Shown here in pieces: positions 7,222 through 14,549 of a DNA stretch of 19,347 nucleotides. The stretch covers positions 1 to 19,347 of the forward strand of contig JBGQHM010000081.1 of the NCBI GenBank assembly GCA_041497995.1. The letters are read 5' to 3'. The first letter of the stretch is position 1; the number at the start of each line of letters is the position of its first letter. The notes under the pieces were generated by a model. It was not told where the DNA came from. It saw only the letters and a program-made list of their open reading frames with translations, and made no database searches. The stretch comes from DATKMS01 sp041497995. Its GTDB lineage: Bacteria > Desulfobacterota > Binatia > HRBIN30. Position numbers and translations under genes: made by a program.

Positions 7222-7335
7222 CTAGCCCTGCCGTTGCTTGTGGCGGGGGTTGCTGCACAGCACCCGCACCACGCCCTCGCGGCGGACGATTTTGCACTTC
7301 TTGCAGATCGGTTTTACTGAAGCTCGAACTTTCAC
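7222..7335 (-). CDS. rpmJ: 50S ribosomal protein L36, zinc-binding type
   Basis: A 37-residue protein found by translating the gap between map and rpsM. It begins MKVRASVKPICKKCKIVRRE and ends SNPRHKQRQG. Zinc ligands Cys11, Cys14, Cys27 and His32 are all present, so this is the C+ form. The start is a GTG at 7335 with GGGAG 6-7 nt upstream; the length fits the family exactly. It follows map by only 21 nt, which leaves no room for infA, the gene most often found here. Confidence 0.96.
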   Translation of the reverse strand: MKVRASVKPICKKCKIVRREGVVRVLCSNPRHKQRQG

Positions 7336-7356
7336 GTCACACTCCCGTCCCCAGGG

Positions 7357-8118
7357 TTATAGCTGACTGAGCACGTACGGCCCGCGCTCCGTCACCGCCA
7401 CTGAATGTTCGAAGTGCGCCGAGCGGCGTCCGTCCATCGTGACCGCGGTCCAGCCGTCGTCTTTCACTCGAACCTCCGGCGCACCCGCGTTGACCATGGG
7501 CTCGATCGCCAGCACCATTCCCTCACGCAGGCGCATGCCGCGATCCCGCTTGCCAAAGTTCGGCACCTGCGGTTCCTCATGCAGGCGGCGGCCGATGCCG
7601 TGGCCGACGAAATCGCGTACGACGGTGAAGCCGTCGCGCTCGACGCGCTCCTGGATGGCTGCCGACACCTCACCGAGGCGCTGGCCGACGCGCACTTGTT
7701 CGATACCTGCCCACAACGCCTCGCTCGTGGTCTGCATCAGGCGTTGCGATTCACCGTCGGTGTCACCCACCGGAACGGTCACCGCCGCGTCACCGTAAAA
7801 GCCCTTGTACTGCACCCCGAAATCGAGGCCGACTATGTCGCCCTTCTGCAGCACGCGGCGGCCCGATGGAATGCCGTGCACCACCTCGTCATTGATGGAG
7901 ATGCACACACTGGACGGAAACACGCGCCCGGCGACCGCGTAGCCTTTGAAGGCGGGCGTGGCGCCGCGCTGGCGGGTCATTTCCTCGGCGACGCGATCCA
8001 GCTCGGCGGTGGTGACGCCGGGCCGCACCAGACGGCGCAGCTCAGCCAGCACCTCGGCGACGATGACGTTGGCCGCGCGCATGATCTCGATCTCTTCGGG
8101 GGTCTTCAGCGTGATCAT
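7357..8118 (-). CDS. map: Methionine aminopeptidase, type I
   Basis: A 253-residue enzyme that removes the initiator methionine from nascent proteins. The pita-bread metal site is complete: Asp99 and Asp110 (DFG...FYGDAA), His173 (GHGIGRRLHE), Glu206 (AIEPMV) and Glu237 (FEHSVAV). The substrate-binding His81 is in VVHGIPS. There is no N-terminal zinc-finger extension, so it is the short type Ia form. Its ATG overlaps the adk stop by 4 nt (ATGA), indicating coupled translation. Confidence 0.98.
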   Translation of the reverse strand: MITLKTPEEIEIMRAANVIVAEVLAELRRLVRPGVTTAELDRVAEEMTRQRGATPAFKGYAVAGRVFPSSVCISINDEVVHGIPSGRRVLQKGDIVGLDFGVQYKGFYGDAAVTVPVGDTDGESQRLMQTTSEALWAGIEQVRVGQRLGEVSAAIQERVERDGFTVVRDFVGHGIGRRLHEEPQVPNFGKRDRGMRLREGMVLAIEPMVNAGAPEVRVKDDGWTAVTMDGRRSAHFEHSVAVTERGPYVLSQL

Positions 8119-8765
8119 GCTTGTGCCTGCACCGCCGCCAACAGTCGCCTGAACACCTGGTCTTGGCTGCCGACGCCATCCACCTCGCGCAGCAACCCGT
8201 GCTCACGGTACAACGCCACCACCGGCGCGGTCTGTCGATCGTAGACATCGAGGCGCGCTAGGATGGTGTCTTCCTGATCGTCATCGCGCTGATACAGCTC
8301 GCCGTTGCACTTGTTGCAGATGCCGGCGTTGCTCGGCGGATCGAAGATAATATGGTACATCGCGCCGCAGTCGCGACAGGTACGGCGACCGCTCAGGCGT
8401 TTCACGACTTCCTCACGCGGGACGATCAGGCTCGCGACGTGATCGATACGCGCCCCACCCTTCGCCAGCATGGCGGTGAGCGCATCCGCCTGCACGACCG
8501 TGCGCGGAAAGCCGTCGACGATGAACCCCTTGGCACAGTCGTTACGGTTCAGGCGCTCTTCGATCGCTCCCAGCAGGATATCGTCCGGCACTAGCTCACC
8601 ACGGTCCATAAAACGTTTGGCTTGCACGCCCATCGTCGTCTTGCGTTTCACCGCGCTGCGCAGCAGATCACCCGACGACACGTGCGGCACGTCGAAGCGC
8701 TCCTGCAACAGCTGGGCTTGTGTCCCCTTCCCGGCACCCGGGGGACCCATGAGAATCATGCGCAC
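8115..8765 (-). CDS. adk: Adenylate kinase, zinc lid type
   Basis: A 216-residue enzyme that converts ATP and AMP to two ADP. The P-loop GPPGAGKGT is at 7-15, the AMP-binding DGFPR at 84-88, and the long LID carries Cys130, Cys133, Cys150 and Cys153, a structural zinc site. The GTG at 8765 is preferred because MRMILMGPPG then aligns residue for residue with MRIILLGAPG of E. coli. An ATG two codons later (8759), with AGG about 5 nt upstream, is the alternative. It lies 13 nt after secY and overlaps map. Confidence 0.96.
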   Translation of the reverse strand: MRMILMGPPGAGKGTQAQLLQERFDVPHVSSGDLLRSAVKRKTTMGVQAKRFMDRGELVPDDILLGAIEERLNRNDCAKGFIVDGFPRTVVQADALTAMLAKGGARIDHVASLIVPREEVVKRLSGRRTCRDCGAMYHIIFDPPSNAGICNKCNGELYQRDDDQEDTILARLDVYDRQTAPVVALYREHGLLREVDGVGSQDQVFRRLLAAVQAQA

Positions 8766-8778
8766 CTGTGCAACCCGC

Positions 8779-10089
8779 TCATCCGCGCCGGCCGCGGAAC
8801 CGGCCCTTCTTCATGAAGCCTTGATAGCTGCGCGTCAACATATGGGTCTCGATTTGGGCGATGGTGTCGAGTGCGACGCCGACCACGATCAACAGCGCGG
8901 TACCGCCGAAGTAGAACGGCACGTTGAACCGCTGGATCAGAATTGACGGCAACACACAGACCGCCGCAATGTACAGAGCACCGCCGAGGGTGATGCGCAC
9001 CAGAATCCGATCGATGTACTCGGCCGTACGCTGGCCGGGGCGGATGCCGGGGATGTAGCCCCCGAATTTCTTCATGTTGTCGGCTACGTCGGTCGTATTG
9101 AAGGTAACCGCCGTGTAGAAGTAGCAAAAGAAGATGATCAGCGCGACGTACAGCAGGTCGTAGAGGACGCTGCCCGGCATCAAATACTCGGACACGGTGC
9201 GTGCGTACGGATGATCGACGAAGCTGGCGATGGTTCCTGGAAAGACGAGCAGCGACGATGCGAAGATCGGCGGGATGACACCCGCCGTATTCACCTTGAG
9301 CGGCAGATGCGAGCTCTGGCCGCCGTACATGCGGCGGCCGACGACCCGCTTGGCGTATTGCACCGGCACGCGCCGCTGTCCCCGTTCCATGAAGATGATC
9401 ACGCCGATGACCAACACCATGAAGGCAACTAGCCCGAGCAACACCAGGACGCCCAACTCACCCTCGCGGACGAACTCGTAGGTCGTGGCGGCGGCCGACG
9501 GCATCGCAGCCACGATGCCGCTAAAGATGACCAGCGAGATCCCGTTGCCGATGCCGCGCTCCGAGATCTGCTCGCCGAGCCACATGATGAACACCGTGCC
9601 GCAGGTGAGGGTCAGCACCGTCATCGCGCGGAAGCTCCACCCCGGATGAAAGACCACCGACGCACCACCCGGCGCTTCGATCTTCTCGATCCCGACGCTG
9701 ATGAACAGCCCCTGCACGACGGACAGCAGCACCGTGCCGTAGCGCGTGTACTGCGTGATCTTGCGCCGCCCGGCTTCGCCCTCTTTGGAAAGGCGTTCGA
9801 GGAACGGGATCACGACGGTCAGCAGCTGCAGGATGATGGACGCGCTGATGTACGGCATGATCCCCAGCGCAAAGATCGAGAACTTCTCCAGCGCGCCGCC
9901 CGAAAACAAGTTGACGAGCCCGAACATGGTGTTCCGCGCCTGGTCGAAAAACTGCGCCAGCGCCTTGCCGTCGATGCCTGGGGTCGGCACGGCGACGCCG
10001 ACGCGGTAGACCGCCAGCATCGCGAAGGTGAACAGCAGCCGGCGCCGCAGCTCCGGGATTCTGGACGCGTTTGCGAACCCTTCAACCAC
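8779..10089 (-). CDS. secY: Preprotein translocase subunit SecY
   Basis: A 436-residue inner-membrane protein forming the Sec channel, with the usual ten transmembrane segments. Landmarks are the N-terminal FANASRIPELRRR, PTPGIDG and the plug-region FSGGALEKFSIFALGIMPYI, then GIGNGISLVIFSGI, the cytoplasmic loop with QYAKRVVGRR, and ADNMKKFGGYIPGIRPG. The start is set at GTG 10089: GAGGT lies 8 nt upstream and the product begins like other SecY proteins. A GTG at 10113 would add eight residues and overlap rplO by 32 nt. With the chosen start the overlap is 8 nt. Confidence 0.96.
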   Translation of the reverse strand: MVEGFANASRIPELRRRLLFTFAMLAVYRVGVAVPTPGIDGKALAQFFDQARNTMFGLVNLFSGGALEKFSIFALGIMPYISASIILQLLTVVIPFLERLSKEGEAGRRKITQYTRYGTVLLSVVQGLFISVGIEKIEAPGGASVVFHPGWSFRAMTVLTLTCGTVFIMWLGEQISERGIGNGISLVIFSGIVAAMPSAAATTYEFVREGELGVLVLLGLVAFMVLVIGVIIFMERGQRRVPVQYAKRVVGRRMYGGQSSHLPLKVNTAGVIPPIFASSLLVFPGTIASFVDHPYARTVSEYLMPGSVLYDLLYVALIIFFCYFYTAVTFNTTDVADNMKKFGGYIPGIRPGQRTAEYIDRILVRITLGGALYIAAVCVLPSILIQRFNVPFYFGGTALLIVVGVALDTIAQIETHMLTRSYQGFMKKGRFRGRRG

Positions 10090-10534
10090 GGGTAATGACC
10101 TCGGCCGTGCCACCGGCGGCTTGCAAGCGCTCCGCTGCGACGGCGCTGAACTTGTGGGCCTTGACGGTCAGCGCCTTGGTGAGCGTTCCATCCGCCAGGA
10201 TCTTGATGGGCAGCTTGAGGTTGTGAATCAACCCGGAGGCGCGCAAGGCTTCGCCATCGACCACCGCGCCGGCCTCGAATCGCGACTCAAGATCGCCGAG
10301 GTTGACGATGCTGAATTCCCGCCGGAAGAGGTTATGAAAGCCGAACTTCGGCAGGCGGCGTTGCAGCGGCATCTGGCCGCCCTCGTAGCCCGGCGGGGTG
10401 TTCCCTCCCGAGCGCGCGCCGCGCCCTTTGTGCCCGCGCGCAGACGTCTTGCCGTGGCCCGATCCGGGCCCGCGACCCACGCGCTTGCGCTTCTTGACCG
10501 CGCCGGGGGCGGGTCTCAAGCTGGATAGGTCCAT
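10082..10534 (-). CDS. rplO: 50S ribosomal protein L15
   Basis: A 150-residue late-assembly large-subunit protein. The N-terminal Gly/Arg/Lys-rich extension (GAVKKRKRVGRGPGSGHGKT, then the GYEGGQMPLQRRLPKFGF motif) and the C-terminal globular part (about 75-150) are complete. The ATG at 10534 abuts the rpmD stop (TAAATG), so translation is likely coupled. The end overlaps secY by 8 nt. Confidence 0.98.
   Translation of the reverse strand: MDLSSLRPAPGAVKKRKRVGRGPGSGHGKTSARGHKGRGARSGGNTPPGYEGGQMPLQRRLPKFGFHNLFRREFSIVNLGDLESRFEAGAVVDGEALRASGLIHNLKLPIKILADGTLTKALTVKAHKFSAVAAERLQAAGGTAEVITRG
10098..10102 (-). promoter_or_regulatory. Ribosome-binding site that sets the secY start
   Basis: GAGGT on the minus strand lies 8 nt before the GTG at 10089 and inside the 3' end of rplO. 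It supports the shorter SecY start over the GTG at 10113, whose upstream sequence has no comparable site. Confidence 0.55.
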
Positions 10535-10720
10535 TTAGCTCTTCACCTCGACCAAATGCTGCACCGCATTGATGCGCCCCTGCGTGGGAGGATTTTCGTG
10601 CACGATCACGGTCTGCCCAACACGGGTCAGGCCGAGCCCACGCAGTGTCTGGCGTTGCCGTTGCGTCGTACCGATCGGGCTGCGCCGCAGCGTGACCTTG
10701 AGCATCTTCGGTTCCGCCAT
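10535..10720 (-). CDS. rpmD: 50S ribosomal protein L30
   Basis: A 61-residue protein, normal for bacterial L30. It begins MAEPKMLKVTLRRSPIG and contains QRQTLRGLGLTRVGQTV, the family core. The ATG at 10720 lies 4 nt after the rpsE stop; a GTG at 10732 in the same frame overlaps rpsE and would add a foreign-looking MGND leader, so it is rejected. L30 is absent from some phyla, such as cyanobacteria, so its presence is mildly informative. Confidence 0.96.
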   Translation of the reverse strand: MAEPKMLKVTLRRSPIGTTQRQRQTLRGLGLTRVGQTVIVHENPPTQGRINAVQHLVEVKS

Positions 10721-10724
10721 GTCG

Positions 10725-11243
10725 TTACCCACGGATCTCGTCGAGGCTCTTGCCGCGCAGCGCCGCGATGTCTTCCGGCAGCCGCAGCTCAGTCAGGGCA
10801 TGCATCGCCGCCTTCACCATGTTGTGCGGATTGTTCGACCCGATGCATTTGGTGAGCACGTTGCGCACACCGGCCAGCTCCACCACCGCGCGTACGCCGC
10901 CGCCGGCGATGACACCGGTTCCGTCCGCCGCTGGGCGCAGGAGCACATGGCCGGCGCCGAAGCGCCCGTGCACCTCGAAAGGAATCGTCCCCTCCATGAG
11001 TGGGATGGTGACCAGTGTCTTCTTGGCGCGCTCGATCGCCTTGCGGATCGCCTCGGGCACCTCGTTGGCCTTGCCCAGGCCGAAGCCGACGCGTCCGGCA
11101 CCGTCGCCGACCACCACCAGGGCGCTGAAGCTGAAGCGCCGGCCGCCTTTGACGACCTTGGCGACGCGGTTGATCTGCACGACCTTTTCCTTCAGCTCGA
11201 CGCCGTGGCTTTCAATTCGTTCTCTGCCTCTGCCTACCGCCAT
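10725..11243 (-). CDS. rpsE: 30S ribosomal protein S5
   Basis: A 172-residue small-subunit protein affecting decoding accuracy and mRNA unwinding at the entry channel. The double-stranded-RNA-binding N-domain has VVKGGRRFSFSALVVVGDG and GRVGFGLGKANEVPEAI. The C-domain carries GVIAGGGVRAVVELAGV and NPHNMVKA. The start is ATG at 11243, with AAGGA about 6-7 nt upstream. It follows rplR by 22 nt. Confidence 0.98.
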   Translation of the reverse strand: MAVGRGRERIESHGVELKEKVVQINRVAKVVKGGRRFSFSALVVVGDGAGRVGFGLGKANEVPEAIRKAIERAKKTLVTIPLMEGTIPFEVHGRFGAGHVLLRPAADGTGVIAGGGVRAVVELAGVRNVLTKCIGSNNPHNMVKAAMHALTELRLPEDIAALRGKSLDEIRG

Positions 11244-11265
11244 GCTCTGTCCTTACGCGGGATGC

Positions 11266-11631
11266 TTAGAACTCGAGACCCGCTTCGCGCGCGGCATCGG
11301 CCAACGCCTTCACCCTGCCGTGGTAGAGGAACCCGTTGCGGTCGAAGATGACGGCGCGGATGGCACGCTCTTGACACAGGCGCGCGATCGCGGTGCCGAC
11401 CTCTTTGGCCGCACTGCAGTTTCCCGTTTTCTTGAGACTCGATTTTACGGCTGGCGACAGAGTTGATACCGCAGCCAGCGTCCGTCCTGTTTGATCGGAA
11501 ATGACTTGCACGTAGATGTGTTTGCCGCTGCGGAACACGCACAGGCGCGGGCGCGCGTCGGTGCCCTGCACGCGCCGCCGTACACGTTCTTGCCGGCGCT
11601 GTCGCGCCAAAGTCTTCTGTGCGACGGCCAT
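11266..11631 (-). CDS. rplR: 50S ribosomal protein L18
   Basis: A 121-residue 5S rRNA-binding protein of the central protuberance. The basic N-terminus (QKTLARQRRQERVRRRV) is followed by RPRLCVFRSGKHIYVQVISD, and the end (VIFDRNGFLYHGRVKALADA) matches the family; RNG replaces the more common RGG. The ATG at 11631 has AGGAGG 9 nt upstream. A TTG two codons earlier overlaps the rplF stop but sits too close to that site, so it is not used here. Confidence 0.97.
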   Translation of the reverse strand: MAVAQKTLARQRRQERVRRRVQGTDARPRLCVFRSGKHIYVQVISDQTGRTLAAVSTLSPAVKSSLKKTGNCSAAKEVGTAIARLCQERAIRAVIFDRNGFLYHGRVKALADAAREAGLEF

Positions 11632-11633
11632 GC

Positions 11634-12185
11634 TCAAGTTCCTCCTGCCGCACCAGCCGCTTTACCCGCTTTGCGACGCAGCACTTCGTCGGAATATTTG
11701 ATCCCCTTGCCTTTGTACGGCTCGGGGGGTCGCAGACGGCGGATCATCGCCGCCGTTTCACCGAGGAGCTGGCGATCGATACTTTCCAACGTGATCAACG
11801 TCGGCCGTTCGGTCCGCGCCTGCACGCCGGGCGGCAGCTGGAACAGAATAGGGTGCGAATACCCCAAGCTCAACTGCAGCGACTGCCCTTTGGCTTCCGC
11901 GCGGTAGCCGACGCCGACGATTTCCAGGTTGCGCGTAAAGCCGGCGTGCACGCCATGCACCATATTGCCCAGGAGTCGCTGCGTCAGCCCATGCAGAGAA
12001 CGGGTCTCGCGCGTCTCATCCTTGCGCCCCACCTTGAGCGTGCCGTCCGCCACCTCGACCGTGACTGCCGGCGGCACGCGGTGCTCCAGCTTGCCCTTGG
12101 GCCCTTCCACCCGGACCACGCCGTCGTTGATGTGGATCTTCACTCCGGCGGGAACAGGAATTGGCAACTTACCTACGCGTGACAT
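11634..12185 (-). CDS. rplF: 50S ribosomal protein L6
   Basis: A 183-residue protein of the factor-binding region near the sarcin-ricin loop. It has two tandem similar domains. The start MSRVGKLPIPVPAGV and the C-terminal RRLRPPEPYKGKGIKYSDEV are diagnostic. The frame is open upstream for 24 codons, but the ATG at 12185 gives the conserved N-terminus and has GGGAG just before it, overlapping the rpsH stop region. The C-terminus ends with a short Ala/Gly tail. Two nucleotides separate it from rplR. Confidence 0.97.
   Translation of the reverse strand: MSRVGKLPIPVPAGVKIHINDGVVRVEGPKGKLEHRVPPAVTVEVADGTLKVGRKDETRETRSLHGLTQRLLGNMVHGVHAGFTRNLEIVGVGYRAEAKGQSLQLSLGYSHPILFQLPPGVQARTERPTLITLESIDRQLLGETAAMIRRLRPPEPYKGKGIKYSDEVLRRKAGKAAGAAGGT
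11641..11646 (-). promoter_or_regulatory. Shine-Dalgarno site that sets the rplR start
   Basis: AGGAGG on the minus strand lies 9 nt before the ATG at 11631 but only 3 nt before the competing TTG at 11637. It is within the last codons of rplF. Confidence 0.65.
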
Positions 12186-12192
12186 TTGCTCC

Positions 12193-12591
12193 CTACCACA
12201 CCGAACACACGATCTCGCCGCCGACGTGCAGCTTGCGCGCCTCGCGGTCGGTGACAATGCCGGCCGGCGTCGACAGAATGTTCACGCCGAGGCCGCGGCG
12301 GATCGGCGGAATCTCGTCCGTCCCAACGTATTTCCGCAAACTGGGCTTGCTCACCCGCTTCAGCCCGACGATCACCGGCCGATTGTGCGTGTCGTATTTC
12401 AACCACACGCGCAGGATGCGGTGCCCTTCCTGCTCGACGACGCTGTGCTCCTTCAAGTACCCCTCGGAAGCGAGCACCTCGACGATGCGCGCCTTGACGC
12501 GGGAGTACGGAACGTCAACCTGCTCCTTCCGCGCATGTGCCGCATTGCGGATGCGCGTCAGCAGATCGGCGACCGGATCCGTCATTGCCAT
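12193..12591 (-). CDS. rpsH: 30S ribosomal protein S8
   Basis: A 132-residue 16S rRNA-binding protein; in E. coli it represses the spc operon. It begins MAMTDPVADLLTRIRNA and ends GIVTDREARKLHVGGEIVCSVW, both characteristic. KRVSKPSLRKYVG and GLGVNILSTPAGI are also present. Two start codons are possible (12591 and 12585); the first has AAGGTG at the better distance. It lies 10 nt after rpsN and 7 nt before rplF. Confidence 0.98.
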   Translation of the reverse strand: MAMTDPVADLLTRIRNAAHARKEQVDVPYSRVKARIVEVLASEGYLKEHSVVEQEGHRILRVWLKYDTHNRPVIVGLKRVSKPSLRKYVGTDEIPPIRRGLGVNILSTPAGIVTDREARKLHVGGEIVCSVW

Positions 12592-12601
12592 CGATGCACC
12601 T

Positions 12602-12787
12602 TCACCAGCTGGCCTTGGTCAGGCCTGGGATCTCGCCCTTGCGGGCCAAGTGGCGCAGACACAGCCGGCACATCTGGAAGCGGCGATAGAACGCGCGCGG
12701 CCGGCCGCACAGCGGACAGCGGTTGTAAGCACGGACTTGAAACTTCGGCGGCCGTTGGGCCTTGATGCGTAAACACGTCTTTGCCAC
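12602..12787 (-). CDS. rpsN: 30S ribosomal protein S14, type Z (zinc-binding)
   Basis: The short 61-residue form of S14. It has zinc ligands Cys24, Cys27, Cys40 and Cys43 (CPLC and CRLC) and the C-terminal GEIPGLTKASW, both hallmarks of the C+ type found in many bacteria outside Gammaproteobacteria. The start is GTG at 12787 with AGGAG 6 nt upstream. It lies between rplE and rpsH as expected. Confidence 0.97.
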   Translation of the reverse strand: MAKTCLRIKAQRPPKFQVRAYNRCPLCGRPRAFYRRFQMCRLCLRHLARKGEIPGLTKASW

Positions 12788-12796
12788 GTCGTACTC

Positions 12797-13339
12797 CTAG
12801 CTGCGAAAGGGCATGCCCATCGCCTTGAGCAGCGCTTTACCCTCTGCGTCGGTTCTCGCGGTGGTGTTGATGCACACCGTGAGGCCGCGCACCTTTTCGA
12901 GCTTGTCCAAGTCGATCTCCGGAAAGATGATCTGTTCGCGCAGGCCCAGGGCATAGTTGCCGCGGCCATCAAACGAGCGATCCGAGACGCCCTTGAAGTC
13001 GCGCACACGCGCCAGCGCCACGTTGACCAGCCGGTCGTAGAACTCATACATGCGATTGCCGCGCAGGGTCACCATGCACCCGATGGGCATGCCTTCGCGC
13101 AGCTTGAAGTTCGCGATCGCCTTGCGCGCCTTGGTCACCACGGGTTTCTGGCCCGAGATGGTGGTGAGCTCTTCGACCGCAACATCCAAGATCTTGGCGT
13201 TCTGAATCGCCTCGCCGACACCGATGTTGATGACGATCTTGTCGAGCCGGGGCGCTTGCCACCGATTCGAGTAGCCCATCTCCTTGATCAATGCGGGCAG
13301 GACCTCCCGCTCGTACCGTTCTTTCAATCGCGCCGCCAT
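12797..13339 (-). CDS. rplE: 50S ribosomal protein L5
   Basis: A 180-residue 5S rRNA-binding protein that contacts P-site tRNA and the S13 bridge. It begins MAARLKERYEREVLPAL. Family segments include IVINIGVGEA, ISGQKPVVTKARKAIANFKL, GCMVTLRGNRMYEFYDRL and the C-terminal TDAEGKALLKAMGMPF. The length is typical. The ATG is 3 nt beyond the rplX end codon, so its translation probably depends on ribosomes leaving rplX, which makes the interruption in rplX relevant here. Confidence 0.98.
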   Translation of the reverse strand: MAARLKERYEREVLPALIKEMGYSNRWQAPRLDKIVINIGVGEAIQNAKILDVAVEELTTISGQKPVVTKARKAIANFKLREGMPIGCMVTLRGNRMYEFYDRLVNVALARVRDFKGVSDRSFDGRGNYALGLREQIIFPEIDLDKLEKVRGLTVCINTTARTDAEGKALLKAMGMPFRS

Positions 13340-13342
13340 TGG

Positions 13343-13663
13343 TTACCTATCGAGTTGCTCTTTGCAGCGGCGGCAGATGCGCACGCTGCGACCGTCCTCG
13401 AGCGCCAGCTTTCCCATGCGCACGGGCGCATTGCACTTGTCACACATGATCATCAGGTTCGAGACATGGAGGGCCGCTTATTTTTCAACGATGCCATACG
13501 CGCTCTGCGGCCCGCGTGATTTGGTGTGGCGTTTCACCATGTTCAATCGTTCCACGATCGCCCGGCTCTTCTCGGGAATGACGCGCACGACCTTACCGGT
13601 CTTGCCGCGTTCTCGGCCGGCAATCACCATCACCGTATCGTTCTTGCGAATGGATGCACGCAT
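13343..13663 (-). pseudogene. rplX: 50S ribosomal protein L24, interrupted by an in-frame TAA
   Basis: The first 61 codons encode the L24 KOW domain: MRASIRKNDTVMVIAGRERG, GKVVRVIPEKSRAIVE, NMVKRHTK and GIVEK. Codon 62 (13480-13478) is TAA where L24 usually has Glu (GIVEKEA). The same frame then runs for 44 more codons to a TAA at 13345-13343, reading AALHVSNLMIMCDKCNAPVR and ending CRRCKEQLDR. This is the normal L24 C-terminus with zinc-ribbon cysteines 74, 77, 97 and 100. The total of 106 positions fits the family. The ATG at 13663 has GGAGAA upstream, 14 nt after rplN. It may be a true nonsense mutation, a sequence error at 13480, or read-through; L24 starts 50S assembly, so loss should be costly. 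Confidence 0.9.
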
Positions 13664-13677
13664 CACGGTTCTCCGGC

Positions 13678-14046
13678 CTACAGGACCTCGGGAGCGAGCG
13701 AGAGGATCTTCATGAACTTCTTGGCGCGCAGCTCGCGGGCCACCGGTCCGAAGATGCGCGTGCCGATCGGCTCGCGCGCGTTGTCGATCAGAACGGCGGA
13801 GTTCGAGTCGAACTTGATGTACGAGCCGTCGGCCCGGCCCACCTCCTTGGTGGTGCGCACGATCACCGCCTTCATCACGTCGCCCTTCTTCACCTTGGCG
13901 TTCGGAATCGCCTCTTTCACGGACACCACGATGACGTCCCCCAATGAGGCGTACCTGCGGCGGCTGCCTCCGAGGACCTTGATGCACAGCACTCTGCGCG
14001 CCCCTGAGTTGTCCGCCACGTCCAAAACTGTTTCCGACTGCACCAT
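13678..14046 (-). CDS. rplN: 50S ribosomal protein L14
   Basis: A 122-residue protein at the subunit interface, site of bridge B8 and of the silencing factor RsfS in the family. It begins MVQSETVLDVADNSGARR, continues CIKVLGGSRRRYASLGD and ends with PIGTRIFGPVARELRAKKF and LAPEVL, almost as in E. coli. The ATG at 14046 is chosen by this alignment; a TTG at 14061 in frame is rejected. It is 31 nt after rpsQ. Confidence 0.98.
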   Translation of the reverse strand: MVQSETVLDVADNSGARRVLCIKVLGGSRRRYASLGDVIVVSVKEAIPNAKVKKGDVMKAVIVRTTKEVGRADGSYIKFDSNSAVLIDNAREPIGTRIFGPVARELRAKKFMKILSLAPEVL

Positions 14047-14077
14047 GTCAATTCCCACCAACTCCGCACACGCGGCC

Positions 14078-14341
14078 TCACACAGCCTTTTCGAGGATCG
14101 CGCGCACCGTCCAGCGCTTGTGCCGGCTCAACGGCCGCGTCTCAGCGATGAGCACACGGTCGCCGACGCCACAGCGGTTCTCTTGATCGTGCACCTTCAG
14201 CTTTTTGCGCCGCCGCAGATGCTTCTTGTACTTGGCGTGCTGTACGAGGCGCTCGACCATCACGACGACGGTCTTGTCCATCTTATCGCTGACCACGAGG
14301 CCCTCGCGGGTCTTCGCCTTCCCTCGATTCACTGCTTCCAC
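14078..14341 (-). CDS. rpsQ: 30S ribosomal protein S17
   Basis: An 87-residue primary 16S rRNA-binding protein with an OB fold. It contains TREGLVVSDKMDKTVVVMVE, KYKKHLRRRKKLKVHD and NRCGVGDRVLIAETRPLSRHKRW, all diagnostic. No ATG is present near the 5' end. GTG at 14341 (7 nt after the rpmC stop, AAGGG upstream) is preferred; GTG at 14332 would give 84 residues. The open frame extends back to 14401, but that part overlaps rpmC and is not L-rich or conserved S17 sequence. Confidence 0.93.
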   Translation of the reverse strand: MEAVNRGKAKTREGLVVSDKMDKTVVVMVERLVQHAKYKKHLRRRKKLKVHDQENRCGVGDRVLIAETRPLSRHKRWTVRAILEKAV

Positions 14342-14348
14342 GCTTCCA

Positions 14349-14549
14349 CTACCCTTTCGCCGCCAGCTCACGCGCCCGCCGAATGGTCTTAACGCGGGCA
14401 ATCTCGCGGCGTGTCTGCCGCAGCTTGGCGGGGCTGTCGAGCTGATTCGTGCCGTGGCGCAGCCGCAGGAAGAAGAGCGACTCGGTCAGCTCGTGCTCCT
14501 TGGCAGCGAGCTCGTCGTCGGTGGCGTCACGCAGCTCGTCAGAGGGCAT
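14349..14549 (-). CDS. rpmC: 50S ribosomal protein L29
   Basis: A 66-residue two-helix protein beside the exit tunnel, part of the trigger factor and SRP docking site with L23. It begins MPSDELRDATDDELAAKEHE and has the family pattern ESLFFLRLRHGTNQLDSPAKLRQTRREIARV. The ATG at 14549 lies inside rplP, an 11-nt overlap, which suggests coupled translation. Confidence 0.96.
   Translation of the reverse strand: MPSDELRDATDDELAAKEHELTESLFFLRLRHGTNQLDSPAKLRQTRREIARVKTIRRARELAAKG

Noticed and set aside
10082..10113. Longer SecY starting at GTG 10113
   Set aside because: It needs a 32-nt overlap with rplO and has no ribosome-binding site, whereas GTG 10089 has GAGGT at 8 nt and gives the usual N-terminus.
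13478..13663. TAA reassigned to a sense codon in this organism
   Set aside because: Several neighbouring genes (map, rpsM, rpsD, rpsE, rpmD, rplW) end properly at TAA with the correct family length.
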